Assembly: GCA_013400975.1 (NCBI GenBank)
Contig: WBMZ01003455.1
Span: forward strand, 1-64,000
Source: Atrichornis clamosus
Lineage: Eukaryota > Chordata > Aves > Passeriformes > Menuridae
Length of the DNA stretch: 64,000 bases
Reading direction: 5' to 3'
In this document: positions 39,701-53,100 of the stretch, piece after piece
How the letters are laid out: the number at the start of each line of letters is the position of its first letter
Numbering within the stretch: position 1 is the stretch's first letter
The notes under the pieces: generated by a model
Database searches by the model: none
Seen by the model: only the letters and a program-made list of their open reading frames with translations
What the model was told of the DNA's origin: nothing
Translations under genes and position numbers: made by a program

Positions 39701-42700
39701 AGTCTAATCTAGTCGATTGCCTCTGATGTGAGAGATTGCTTAAAAAATTAATTTGCTTCATGAAATCAAAAGAGATGGACAGCTTTAAATTGCTGACTTG
39801 CAGGCCACAATAACTCTGAAGTCCATAAAAAAAGGAAATTAAATTACATAAGTGTAATAAAAGTAGTGTCAATAAAAAGTGAGAGGTATGTGAATATGAC
39901 ACCAATCCTTTCACTGGAAATTTTCAGTTCCTCTTCACCGTACACCGCAATAACAGCACTGGGTGCTCCTGCTTATTGTGTGCTCTATACAAAGGAGTGA
40001 TAACTTTCAATGATGCACATCCTAGCAGGGTGTCAGCTCTTCCTGAGTCACTAAGCAAAATTCAGACCCTCTTTTGCTACAGGTCTCAGTAAATCTGAGC
40101 AATCCAAAAATATAATTGTTAATGAAAGTGTTCTCTTCCCACCCAACTTCACTGCCCTTTCCATTCTTATGTTGATTGCCTGAAATTTGCATCTTAACTA
40201 AACTTACTCATCCTCACCCCCATTTGATCCATCACCACTGAATATGACCCAGTAACATGACTGATTTTCATTCGGCTTCAGGATGCTAGAAAAAGAAACT
40301 TGCCATAAAAAACCCAAGGTACTAGAGACTGTAAGAAGCTGGAAGTGAAATGATGTTATGCTTTCCTCTGGCATCAGTGTCCTGAGTCTGCAAGTTTACA
40401 CCCCTTATTTCCAGGAAGGTCTCTCAGGGCCAACCAGTTTTCTGTTTCTTTCTCAGATGTCCCCAGTGGGGGCTTCAGATCTTCCTGAGGATGCCATTCA
40501 GAGGCAGCAGTCCCTGTCCTTCCTGCAAAAGAGGAGAGAGGAACTGGCACCCACCAGAGGAGCATCTCCTAACTGCCTGCCACACTTACTACTGAGCAAA
40601 ATATATTTTTTTTAAGCAGTTGGAAGAACTTGAATTTGGGGTGTTTTGCACTTCTAGAATCACAGCAGATGGTACTGTGAGCAATCTGCTTCCAGGTTTT
40701 GAGCAGAACCTGGCCAGAAGACAGGATGTTGCCAGAAAGCTACACAGGAGAACAGAAGTTTTATATAGCACATGATGAAGGAAAACATTGGGAAACACTA
40801 GAAATCTGAATGGGCTGATGCTGTTACCCACATTCTCTGCCAGCCAATCTTCCAGTATTGATACTGGTATTTATTTAACACTAAAGAAAGACGTGGAGCT
40901 CTTCACAAGACAAATTCTGCATCTCCGGCAAAATTATTTTCTTCTTTCTCTGTGAAAAATAACTTATTTCTGCAGTAAGTCACTCAATTTGTCACTGCTT
41001 TATCTCCCTCCAGTCACTTGTTCTTCCCTCTCCACTCTGGCCAGGGTGGGAGGCAGCACATGTAAAGTCCTTCAGAACTCAGCTCACCAAGTGGCTTTCA
41101 AGAACTGTGGGTGGTTTTCAGCTCCCATGAAAACATAGGGAAGCTGGCAGTGCTTGAGACTTGGCAAAGGATCAGGCTGTGACTGATTTACATCTCTGAA
41201 CTCTCTGTGTTTATGGGGCTGCCTGAGAGACAGAGCAATCAGGAATTTTCATTTCCTCCTGCTTTGCTCTGCCTAGGCAGAACAGGCCACACTTTCCCAG
41301 TTGGTTAGGATTTAGCTGGTTTTCGAGCACCTGGTATAAAGACATCGGGGGTTTGCACAGCTGAACTTCTGCAGTGTGGGACAGAGGCAACCTACCTCCT
41401 GTATGACCCTTGTGCATGAACCCCCTTCTGCACCATCGGGGAAAATCATGTTCTTAACAGTACTGCTGCAAACAGAAAAGCCAAAGCATTTATTCCCTCT
41501 GTCACTCCACATATCATCTTACTGCTTCAGTGAATTAGTGGAAATAATCCAAGAGTAAAGCACTTACAGGTGGATGTGATGAAGCCAAGGACAAGACCCT
41601 TCTGGCTTCATTAGAGCCAGGGGTCTCTCCTGCATTTAAGCCTAGCCTTTAAAAAGCTGTTCTACTGTTTCATGTTCCAGCTTTTTGTGACATATTCTGG
41701 ATACAAAGAATTTAAAATTTTAAAACACTTCTATTATCACACCATGCCTGCACTTTGAGGAGGGAGACCAAAAGCTGTTAAATTGTTTTATGGTTTTTAT
41801 GGGGATTTTTTATAGTTTATGGTTCTACAGCTTTTAAAATATTTGTTATTTTAATGGTAAAAGTAAAAAACAAAACTGTCAGTTTCACCAGCTGCAGTTA
41901 ATCCCTTAAGCCAACAGCAGTTACCAAAACAGGGGCTCACTGACACAGAAAATATGCTCACAACAGTTTAAGAAGTGACTTGGGATCTTTACTGACTGAC
42001 TAGACAAGCTTATGAACTTGGTTAGAAGTGTAGCTCCATCTTTGAAATGCACCTGAGGTCTCTAAAGACTCTCAGGGAACTTGGAGCCATGGGCTAAAGC
42101 ACCAGGAAGAAATCATGGTTGAATGGTCTAATAGAGCTCACATCTTGTGGGATTGGATATTAGGATCCTGCTTGTTTCATTATTTCTTGGTCTAATAATT
42201 GACTGAAATATGGCCAACCATCTGAGGGCAGGATCCCAGGCTCCTCCTGCCTCTTCTCCTCCTAACCCATGTGTGTGGCTGACTCTCCAGAGCACAAAGG
42301 GTGCCTGCTCTCATGCCTGCCCTTTCACCAGATGAAGAAAACTTTCTACAGGGGCAGGGTCTGTGACTTCAAACCCCCAAGGCTAAGTCAAACTCTGACT
42401 TCTAGAGCAGAGGAGTGCCCAAAGGAGCCTTAGGATCTTCCTCGTAACACGGGTATCAACAGCTGAAGCCTTTCTAGGTGTTCATGTCAGTGTGAAAGGG
42501 TTGTGAGGATGGTTTTCATCAGTGAAATTTGATGCTATGGTGTCCTGAGCACCTCAGCACTGAAGGTTTTACTGCTTTCACGAACACAGGCACCTGGAAC
42601 TGAAGTTGCAGCCTAAGGCCTCAAAATGCTATTTCTTGTATCTCCTTAGGTGGTTTTAGGTATCTCAGGGAAATGTTTACAAAAGTTCCCTTTGGTCTAG

Positions 42701-44539
42701 GGAGATGATCCCCCCTAGTTGCTCTATGGACAGCGGAGGGGAGCAGGAACCTGGAGTTCAGTCCAACCTGCCCATGTCACGTTCATGCCTCACACATGGC
42801 CTGCATCTTTCCATTGTCTGTCATGGGGTGCCACAGCTGTCAGCTCCACCTTTGGAAACCCCTGCAAAGGCTATTTTTGACAATGACCTGAGAATTCAAA
42901 AATTGCTTCTGGAAAGACAATTTAGGTGCTATTAAGGATACTTGGGAGGAAGGTCCTGGGAGGCATGCTTTGCCTCAGAGCTGGCATGCCCAACAGCCCA
43001 GCTCCCTCATCAATGGCTTAAGCTTCTTCAGAAATGAAGGATACCATAGCTGAGCTCTGTCCACCACTTTCCACTTCAGCCCAACAGAAACAGCACAGGA
43101 TTGCAACAGACAGTACTTCTTATTCATCTCTATTTTCCCATATGAGCTCTGCAGACCAATCAGAAACAGTTCACCAAACAAAGTTAAGCAATACCACAGA
43201 GAACTTTAAGAAATTGCTCCTTATCACCCCTCCTGAGGATAGGCTCAATGGTCAAGGCCACAGTGAAATCTTCCTTTTCTTGTAAAAGTTAACTGAAGTT
43301 AGTTATTAAAGTGCTGCCAGTATTTAGGGAGGTTCTGAAGTGAAGAAGAGCACAAGATACCTGCACTGTCTGTGAAAATTTCAGGGATACCTTTATCCAT
43401 GAAATCTTGGTGTAGTTTCTTCTAAAGAGCTTCCTGGAAGACACACCAGGTACAACTTTAACTTGTCGTTCTAGGTATGGGATATGTGAAGTAATGCTTA
43501 TAAACAAAATGCTTCTAGTCATGTGTTGTATTTCTTGTAAAATGTAAAAGTTTCCTTTGTGGATTTTCTTTGTATTTTTCAAATGTTTATATTGCAGAGA
43601 TGTTCAATTTGTGAGTGGGTATACACAGATTGAAAAGTTGGATGAAGCATGTTAATGTTTAAATATTCCATTAAAATTACATAATTTTGTGTACTTCTTA
43701 GTCAATATTTAGGATAAATTAATAAAGGGAAAAAAGCATCCCTTTGTTAATCCCCTCAACAAAATGACACATTTGAAAATCTGCATTACCAAAAATTCAC
43801 AGAGCTGGGGGATTAGCAGTGGAGTTGGAGTTTTTTATGTGTGAGAGATGGCAATGCTGTTAATTGCTGACCATGAGAACAGGAGCAAAGGCTCTATGGA
43901 ATAAAACTGAACCAGAATGTTGTCTCTGGGTGCTCAGTTCAGACCTAGACTTGGTGGATTGTAAGTGAAAGTTGTAACCACTTGATAGCTGTGCAGTGTA
44001 AGCTTGATGTGTGCTAGTGTTTGCCGTGGGTGGAAGTGTTTGCCATTGTAGAAGTCACTAGAATTGGTCTTCTCCCTCAAGGAGCCCAAGGCACTCTAGA
44101 AAGGCAGTGTGGGTTACTGGAGTACAGACTTCTCTTTTAGGAAATTTTTGGGGGACATTGGCTTTCACCATGCTGGTACTTTTCACAATATCCTCATTTT
44201 CTTTAAAACATCTAAAATAAGTAGCATCACTGACAGATGAGAAAACCTCCCTATGCTGAGGGTATCCTATCTTTTTAAATATATATGGGAAGAAAATGAG
44301 AGTGAGCAAGAGGAAGGCAATACTGGCTGCAGTCATGGTAGCTGACAGCTGCCAACAGAGCCTTGGAAGAGAGCACGAGACAAGAAAAGCTCGACCAGCA
44401 GCAGCAATCCACCTGCAGCAAGGTGTTGCTCCCTATGGTCCCGTTTGCCTGCCGGGAAACAGGTAGAAGGCACCTTCCACTGCAGTTTGGGTACCTGGGC
44501 TGGCTTGGTTAAACTTGGCTGAAGCACAGCACTGCAGTC

Positions 44540-44655
44540 TATAAAAGGTGCGCGTGGTTCAGCTTGACAAGGCCCCTGGTCTCCTCCTGCAGCTCTCAGC
44601 CATCGACCAAAGCTCACCCACAGGGGAGTCCCTAAATTGGGGTTCCAACCAGGAG
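44540..44655 (+). promoter_or_regulatory. SLC26A3: Possible SLC26A3 TATA promoter and noncoding first exon
   Basis: TATAAAAGG at 44540-44548 is a full TATA consensus on the SLC26A3 strand. About 110 nt further on a donor-like GGAG|gtaaaa occurs at 44655/44656, which could close a noncoding exon spliced to 46999. Human SLC26A3 also begins with a noncoding exon. The assignment is inference; a TATA-like element near 46904 is an alternative. Confidence 0.3.
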
Positions 44656-45898
44656 GTAAAAAACACATGCAAAACACTACACCTTCAATAAGACCAGCAC
44701 TAATAAACCAAATGTGGTTCAGAGAGTTGTAAAGAAGTATATGGTATGTTCCCTGAGATTGGGTCAGTAAATTTGAACCTGAGGAAAGAAGAATGGCTGG
44801 GTAAGGGGCAGGAGGGACAACTGAAGTATTCACCAAAGCTACAGCAGCTGCAGCTCTGAGGAAAATTGGAAATGAAAGAGTCACTCACACACTTTTATTT
44901 TTATGGTTTATGAACATTCCAAAGGGTACAAATAGTACATCTTGTGCCCTACATTGTAATGAACAAAACTATTCCACAGGACTTTCAGCAAAATTCCTCT
45001 TTGTGACATGAAGTCTAAAAGGCAGATACATACACTAGGGAACAGAGCAGTTTTTAAATCTTTAATAGATAAAACAATGCCTTGCAAATCTAAGTAACTA
45101 AGATTTATCAGGGAATGAACTAAATTGACCAGTTTTTTCATTGACATTTTATCAGCCTCAGTTTTAGAGCTCTGATTCCAAAGGAGGGAGGGACACTAGT
45201 GTACAATTACGAGATCAGAGTATGATTTTAACTGATTTTGGATCAGTGTCTAAACCGAGCTTAGATTTTGAGCATTTCTCTGCTAGAATTATTGCCTGCC
45301 AGTTTTTGGATCTAATTTTTTGTGTTAAAACAGATAGTACAAATATTTACCCCATTGCCAAAATAGCAAATCCTTTGTGAAAAAACAGTATGTCAACAAA
45401 ACCAGCATATCTAAGAGGTTCATTGACACTGTTTGGACTTCTGCACTTATCTATGAACTTCCCCAGAATGAACTACAAGGAAACTAAAAAGAAATCACTT
45501 GAAATAGGTCAATAACAGACTCTGAGTTGTAGCAAAGTTTCAGGACTTTTTTTTAGGATTTTAATGCCAAAATTTTCATAGATTAAAAGCTTTTCAACTG
45601 TTCATAACTATGCAAACAGCTTTGTGCCACATTAAAATCTGTGCTGCGATATCTCCAATTATTGAATACTCACAGGTCTGAATTAGAAATGCTTGTAGGG
45701 TATTTCAGCAAGTCAGACAATAGACCTGGGCAAGGAACCAAGTGCTGGTCAGGCATCTGTCAAGAGACCACCAGCCAGCACCAAGGCACTAGGGAGCATT
45801 TTCATTAGGGGAGAGAAAACAAAAAAATCCTCTATTATCAGTGTCTCAAAAGACTTTTGCTTCCTACAGTATGTACATCTTCATCTCTGAGTCAAAAG

Positions 45899-45975
45899 AC
45901 AATAGAATAGGTTAGAAAAGATTAATTCCAGTTGGAAGGGTCCTACAACAATCCTCTAGTCCAACTGTAGCTACG
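45899..45975 (-). mobile_element. Short CR1 3' end
   Basis: A reversed CR1 terminus is visible (ccagttggaagggtcctaca, ctctagtccaactgtag). Only about 75 bp can be assigned. Confidence 0.6.
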
Positions 45976-47003
45976 GAGACCAAGTTCCACAGCTTCTGTC
46001 TAGGACTACTACTGTATTAAATATTTAATGGTGGCTTCAACTGAGAGAAATGTTTTTAGATAATACATTTTTAAGGTGAATTTAATGTGGGAAGAATGTG
46101 AGGCATAACGAGAAACGTAACAGCACGGTGGGCAGCACGGTGATGGCATCAGTTAATTGCTGCCAAATACCCAGTGGGTTTGACTTAAGTGAATTATGAG
46201 AAGATTCATTCTCATGCGTAATGCGGGCTCCAGGGGTCATTTCTGCAGTGACTGAGGACAGTTTCTATTCAGCACAAACATGCAAATGTGGAATGGGACA
46301 AGGCAGTCTTTAGGTAAGATATTGCAACAAATATTTGTGAGTATGAAACAGATTATATGCAATCCAGATGTTCTGTGGAAATAAATCTTATAAATAACTT
46401 AACACGCAGCAATACCATGCTTTTTTACTACTGAGCCTGATCTCCTTGTCACACAAATCCAAGCCAAAAGACTCAGTCTTGTCTCTGAATCCAAGAGATG
46501 ATGACTGAGCCCTGCCTGGACTCTGCCTTTCCCCTCAGGTGTTGGTGGGTTTCAGTGAACTCCCAGCCCTTCCAGCAGTACCGCAAAATAAAACTGCTTG
46601 GGATCTGTTTGTTTGTTCTTTAGGAAATTAATCTCCTTTGAGGGAGGAAGTTTTTGGTTGTACCTGGTTGACTCAGAGATAAATTAACTCAAAAACCATC
46701 TTGTCCACTTTTTGGCTGCATCTTTAGAAAGAAATACTTCATGCTCCAGTGAAACATTGCTCTGCAGCGGGAGGAGGAGCAGGGCAGGAGATCACCTTGG
46801 CAAAGTGGAGTGAGTGTCTCAACCATTCGTCTTTTGATCTTCAAAGGTGGTAACGCTCAGTTTGGAGCTCACTCAGCTATGCTATGGCTACCCGCCCCAC
46901 AGTACATAAAGAGCTAACCCTGTTCTTCATTTCAGGTTTTTAAGTGCCTGGGGCAGAGAGAAGCACACACAAGTCACCATCCTTGCCTGATATTTCAGGA
47001 GAA

Positions 47004-47134
47004 ATGGTTGAACCTGTGGGCAACCATTATGTTGTAGCCAGACCTGTGTACTCAGAGAATGCGTTCAATGAAGAGCACGAGAAATTGCACAGATACCATA
47101 AAACACTTTGGGATCACGTGAAACTCTATTTTAG
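47004..47134 (+). CDS. SLC26A3: SLC26A3 first coding exon
   Basis: It encodes residues 1-44, the cytosolic N-terminus ([21 protein letters not shown] onward in outline, close to human MIEPFGN). It is preceded by an acceptor ending at 46998 and followed by GTAAGG. An earlier acceptor at about 46936 could give a longer 5' UTR. Confidence 0.93.
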
Positions 47135-50100
47135 GTAAGGAGATATTTTATTTTCATTATTTTTTTAAATGCAGATCTAAGAAACAGCCCAAACTACTCT
47201 TGGACAGCATAAACTCCATCCTGACATGTCTATCTCAGATTCCAACAAAGCAAATGACAATTCAATAACTAAATTCAGTGTCAGGTTTTTCTAATGCATT
47301 TTACCTGCTATTACCCTTAGAAGTCTTCCTACAGTTGTATCTAAGGTAGCTTCTCTTTTTCTGGGCCCTTGGCAGCACAGGCTCTGGGGAGACCTTATTG
47401 AAATGTTTCAGTACTTAAAGAGAGCTTATAAGAAAGACTTTTTATCAAGGCCTGTTGTGGCATGACAAGGGATGATGGTTTTAAACTAATAGAGGGTAGA
47501 TTTGAACTGGATATAAGGAAGAAATTTTTTATGATGAGGGTGGTGAGGCACTGGCACAGGTTGCCCAGACAGGTGGTAGATGCCCTATCCCTGGAAATGT
47601 TCAAGGTGAGATTGGATGGGGCTCTGAGAAACCTGACCTAGTGGGTGGCATCCCTGCTTACTGTGGGGGGTGGGGGACTCTGGACTAGATGGCCATTAAG
47701 GGTCATTTCCAACCCAAGCCATTCTATTGTTCTTTGGGAATTTTTGTTGAAAAGGACCTATGAAGGCCACTGGGTCCTCCTTGAAGCACAGCTGGCAGTA
47801 CAGGGTGTTCTGGGTTGTGTCTCAGGTGAATTTTGTGTCTTAGGTGAGATTTTGACCTCTAGCAACCAGAACCTGAATCCTTTCCCCTTTGTTACCCCTC
47901 TGAAACAGGCTGCAACTCAGCCGAGCTGTTCACTGACAGAATTCTGTCCTCTTGTGCCTTTACAGCTGCTCCCCACAAAGAGTAAAAAAAATTGCTTTGG
48001 GTTTGTTTCCCATCATTTCGTGGCTGCCAGCCTACCGCTTCAGGGAGTGGATCCTGAGTGACATCGTCTCTGGCATCAACACAGGGCTCGTGGCTGTGCT
48101 GCAAGGTACCTTTGGGAAATGTGTGCCCTGACACAGCCTGCTAGGCCAGGTGCCAAGGCACTGCTGGCTTCAGCCTGCAACACACACATGGCCTTCCCTG
48201 GGCCTCTGTCTCTACAGGTCTCGCATTTGCTTTGCTGGTGAACGTCCCCCCTGGTTATGGACTCTATGCAGCATTCTTCCCTGTCCTGGTCTATTTTGTC
48301 TTTGGCACATCCAGACATATCTCTGTGGGTAAGTTCAGGCACACCACTTACCCTTCTCACTGATGAAGAAGTGCGTGCTGCCCTTTCAGGTCTTTTAACG
48401 AGTGCCTTGTGCTGCTCAGGTCCCTTCCCCGTCCTGAGCCTGATGGTGGGAGGAGTAGTCACCAGGCTGGTCCCGGATGACAGCACTGGAAATGGCAATT
48501 CCACAAATATCTCAGCAATAAATGAAGAGAGGGTGATGGTGGCTGCATCTGTCACCTTCCTTTCTGGTGTTTTTCAGGTTGGTAAATGTATGTGTGTGTC
48601 CTGTGTATGTCTGTTCGCCTCTATATGAATAAATGGGTGGTGGTCTGACCTTCCCCTCTGGCTTCTGCTGTTGTAGTCACCAAAGAAATCCCTTCACTGT
48701 CCACATAACTGACTTAGGCTCACTGAGTAGGAGACATCTCTTCCTTTCAGCAACCAGGCACTGACCCATGCTGTGAAACCCTTGGTTTTGCACAGACCTG
48801 AGCCTACAGCCCACACATCGACAACCTACACCTACAGCAAAAACCAATCTGCTGGATTGGAAAAAAATAGCTGTGAAAGTAATGTGAATGATGCAGACAC
48901 ACCAAGGGGAGTAAAAGTTCTGCCTCACAGTAGTGAAATGTTTGGATTTGTCTTTTAAATACCCCCAATTTCTTTTTGGGGGTATTTAAATTTCTTTTAA
49001 ATTTCTTTTAAATCTTTAAAAGATTTAAATTTCTTTTAAATTCTTTTAAATACCTCCCCCTTCCTAAAAAAGATTTCCTACAGTTCCTCCCTTCCTAACA
49101 TATTAATATATTTGTGCTTTATGAAACACTGATACCATGTGAAAATATAGGTACTGAAAACTCTAAAATAAAGGAGGTTTATTTTAGCTATAAAATAAAA
49201 AGAATGGGGTTTAACTGCTCTAGCAATTACACTTTCAAGTATTATGCTCCCTGTTGCTAAATCTCAACTTTTATTGCAAATCTGGTGAAAGTGCACTCCT
49301 CGGTCTCTGGATAGATGGGATTAGGTGAAAATCTTTCCTTCCATTAAATATGGTTCTCTTTCTTTCAGAAATTGCTTAAAAACAGAAACAAATCCCACTG
49401 ATCTATGCTCATTTTGCTTTTCAGTTGCTTCTGGGAATTTTCCAGTTTGGATTCATCGTTATTTATCTATCACAATCATTAATCAGTGGTTTCACGACTG
49501 CTGCTGCTATCCATGTTGTGGTATCTCAGCTGAAATTCATGTTTCAGCTACCTGTCCCTGGATTTAATAAACCATTTGGCATCATCTATGTAAGTGCTAG
49601 GTGTTCATTATTTGCTAATGCTATTGATGTACCTGTAATGTACTTCTGACTGTGTATCACAAGGCAGTAATAACAGAACTCAGCATAAAAACTGCAACCA
49701 GGAGGAAACACAAAAGAAAAATAAGAGAGATATGTTATTAGTATTTGACCAATCTTTAAATTTATTACCAAGCACCAAGTTACACCCCACTGGGCTAATT
49801 AGATAATACTTACTATTTTGTGTTGGCTATTTCAGTTAAGCATTTAACTCTGCCTTAAGCATCTAATTATTCATTTTTACTGGACTGATATTATGCATAT
49901 TTAATTTGCATATGACTGTGAGGGCTGTTGGATGAGAAAGGAGGAAGGATAAAGACAGGAAGGGAGGTACGGAGAGAGGCACCTGCTCAGAAGTGCCATT
50001 GCTCATATCTCCTATTGCACACATGCCTGTTGCTCCAACGTTCCAGCAGGGAAAAGCCAGGAAGAGAGGGTCACAAGTCAGTGGAAATGATCTTTCACAG

Positions 50101-53100
50101 ATGCTTTCATCATTTGGTGGATGCACATACATTCACGGGGGCTTGCAGTCTGCATCATGGCATGGGAAATAAATCCCAGCCATCATAAACCTCAGAGTCA
50201 TTCAGATACAGGTTCTTCCAGAAGGGATAGTGCTGCTGTGCCACAAACTACTGTTTGTAAAGCTCCACATGTTTCTTCCTGATTCTGCAGACTCTGGAGA
50301 GCATTTTCAGCCAGATCACAAAAACAAACATTGCTGACCTTGTCACTTCCCTGGTTGTCTTGCTTATCGTGTTTGTGGTGAAAGAAATGAACGATCGATA
50401 CAAGGAAAAGCTACCAACTCCCATCCCGATTGAACTCCTTGTGGTAAGTCACTTCCCTTTGATTTTGCAATTGCTCAATGTTACGACAGGGGAAGCAGAG
50501 TTTTAACCATATCTTCTCCTGTTCTCCATTAAATGATGTGTTATCATTTTACCTATAAGGAAAAATTGACAGCATTCAGGAGCTGTTGTGCAATGTTTTG
50601 CCTCTACTAGATGTTTTAGCTCTATTTAGCTGTTCTTAACTGAAGATATCTGTGGTATAAACTATGAATTTTTTCCTCGGGCACAATTGGCTCTGACACC
50701 AGCCAGCTGCAGTCTCACAGCTAAAGCCCCTCTGCACCACACCTGCAAGCAGCCACTGAAGTCCTGGACATCCGTGGCCACACTCAAAATTATTTTGCCT
50801 TCCAGCCAGCAGAAGGTTTTGCCCTCTCTGAGCAGCAGAGGTGTGGAGGAAGCCCCACAGAGGCAGCAAGCTCCTGAAATCCTGGAGGGTGTTGTCTAGA
50901 CTCAAGTAGCACTTGTTTTTCCCCAGAGTCATTACATCACCTTGTTAGAACATGCCTGATTTACTGTGTGAGATGGTCTCAGTTGTTAGTAAAATATTCT
51001 GTTATAATCTATGTGATTTGTGAATGTAAACCCATACCTCTAAGGTAATTCAGGAATGACATCTGAACTGCAAAGGGATGTACAGACATGGGGCATAATT
51101 CTGCCATTAGTGGTGAGGCTGGAGAGTGTGTGGGAGAGGGAAGGTAATGGTGTTTAATAGATTCTTCACGCTGTTGCTTGAATGTGCCTAATGGAGATGT
51201 GGCTTATTGTCTTTCAGACAGTCTTAGCAGCACTGATTTCCCATTTTGTCAACTTTGAAGAAAAATTTAATGTAGCTGTCGTCGGAAAACTAGAGGAAGG
51301 GTAAGTGATTTACTTACAATTCACCAGTGGAGCAAAACATTCTCTCTAGTTTGGCAGCATTAAATCATTTCAGCTATGTTTCTGAGTAAAATTATCTGCT
51401 TCATCTTCTTTCAGTAGGTTAATAAACATTTTTCCCTCAACGATATAACACACTTGCAATACACAAAAGTAACACACTAAAGCATATCTCCTGCTCGTCA
51501 AGGAATACACTGAGACATGAAATAATTGTGTCCTTCACTTTCTAAGACAGCTATTGAGCAGGAGATGGATGTTTGTCCTTTTCATTGAACTACTCACTCC
51601 TGAACCCCTCCATTTCCCTCAGAGTACATGAACAGTTCAGCAGCCACCAGTAGCCCTGGGAAGCCACCAGGACCCTGCACAATTCTCCTGCCTAGTCCCA
51701 TGACTGGACACCAGCATCTCCTCAGGCACCATTATCCTCCAGAGGCCTCAATGCCTGCTGCTCCAGGAGTATATCCACATAAAGGTTATATTTCCACATA
51801 TAGAGTTCATATACCTATATATAGAGTTCACATATCTATATATAGAGTTCATCTGGCTATGCCAGAATTTTGGCATAAAGCACCAGGAGGCACATATTAA
51901 GTTAAACAAGGGTGGAAGACATTTGATAGGACATCAGAGTGAGTCTGGAGTGGTCCCTGTAGCCCCAGGGGTGTTAGATGAAGTTTGCAGAGGAACAGCT
52001 ATTTCAGCTCAAGAGTCTCCTTTCTTCAGATTTCGGTTCACTGAAAAGAAAAGATGGAGAAAAAAAAGTTCAGAGAGGAATTCTCCCTAGGATCTGCAAA
52101 AGACCCTTAGGCATATCCTTAATGAGTAGAGTTTTTTGTCTTTTAGGTTTCAAGCACCTGTTGCTCCTGATGTAGGCATCCTCCAGGACTGTATTGGTGA
52201 CAGCATTTCCATTGCAATCGTTGGGTTTGCAGTAGCTTTCTCCGTGGCTAAAGTGTATTCCATCAAGCATGACTACCCCGTAGATGGCAACCAGGTAGGC
52301 AAGTAACACAGAGATCAATGTAGTGCATTTGTCAATGGGAAATAAGTCATTTTAGGAATGCTTTGTCTGGTGAATAACTGTCATGAACCAGCTTTTAAGA
52401 ACAATCTCTTCTATTTTTATTTCAGGAACTAATTGCATTTGGGCTGGGTAATATAGTTGGTGGATCATTCAAGGGATTTGCCTCCAGCACTGCTCTGTCG
52501 AGATCAGGTGTGCAAGAGAGCACAGGAGGCAAAACACAGGTATAGAAGACAACAGGTCATGATGGCACTTCATAAAAGACAGCTCTTTCTTTTCCTAGCT
52601 GACCATAATGCCTGTGGGCTCTTATTCATGGTGGGGAATTGTTCTCTCATGCAGATTGCTGGTATTATCTCATCTGTCATCGTCTTGGTTGTGATCTTGG
52701 CCATTGGTTTTCTCCTGGCACCATTACAGAAGGTATTTACTGGTTTCACCTAGTGCTTCCTCCTGCTTGCCAAAGACAGGGCTGCACTAGGAGTCACTGT
52801 TTGTGTTCACAGACTCACTGGGAGCCACACAGGGTTTGAAAAGCTTGGTTCTGCTTCACACATTATGCCAGAGAGGACCACTGCATCTGGTTCCTCAAAG
52901 TGAACACAAGTATCCACACATCAAACACCACAGAACTAGCTTTCAAGTGCCAAAAATAAATGGGATTTGCAGCCTCAAGTCAGACACCTGCACTGCACCA
53001 TGGCTGGGGAGGTTCCAGCAGCAAGGGTGCACCAGCAGCAGCTCCCTGGCCTTTCAGCTGCACTTTGGCCCTATTTGTATGATCTTTAATTCCTAATGTT

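Larger units (their letters stand above)
26400..44500. other. Intergenic stretch between divergent genes, no gene supported
   Basis: This 18 kb of mostly AT-rich sequence contains many short ORFs but no exon chain or recognisable protein. It holds a poly-T run (33074-33089), a TA microsatellite (about 32569-32588), short direct repeats (33249-33308, 34518-34574) and an A-rich tract (36650-36756). Regulatory elements for SLC26A3 or DLD may be here but cannot be named. Confidence 0.5.

Noticed and set aside
44333..44884. 183-codon minus-strand ORF
   Set aside because: No recognisable domain, no splice or promoter support on that strand, and composition like random sequence. It overlaps the candidate SLC26A3 promoter.
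46899..46936. TATA-like tacataaag with nearby acceptor as SLC26A3 promoter
   Set aside because: A weaker match than the 44540 element; kept only as an alternative.
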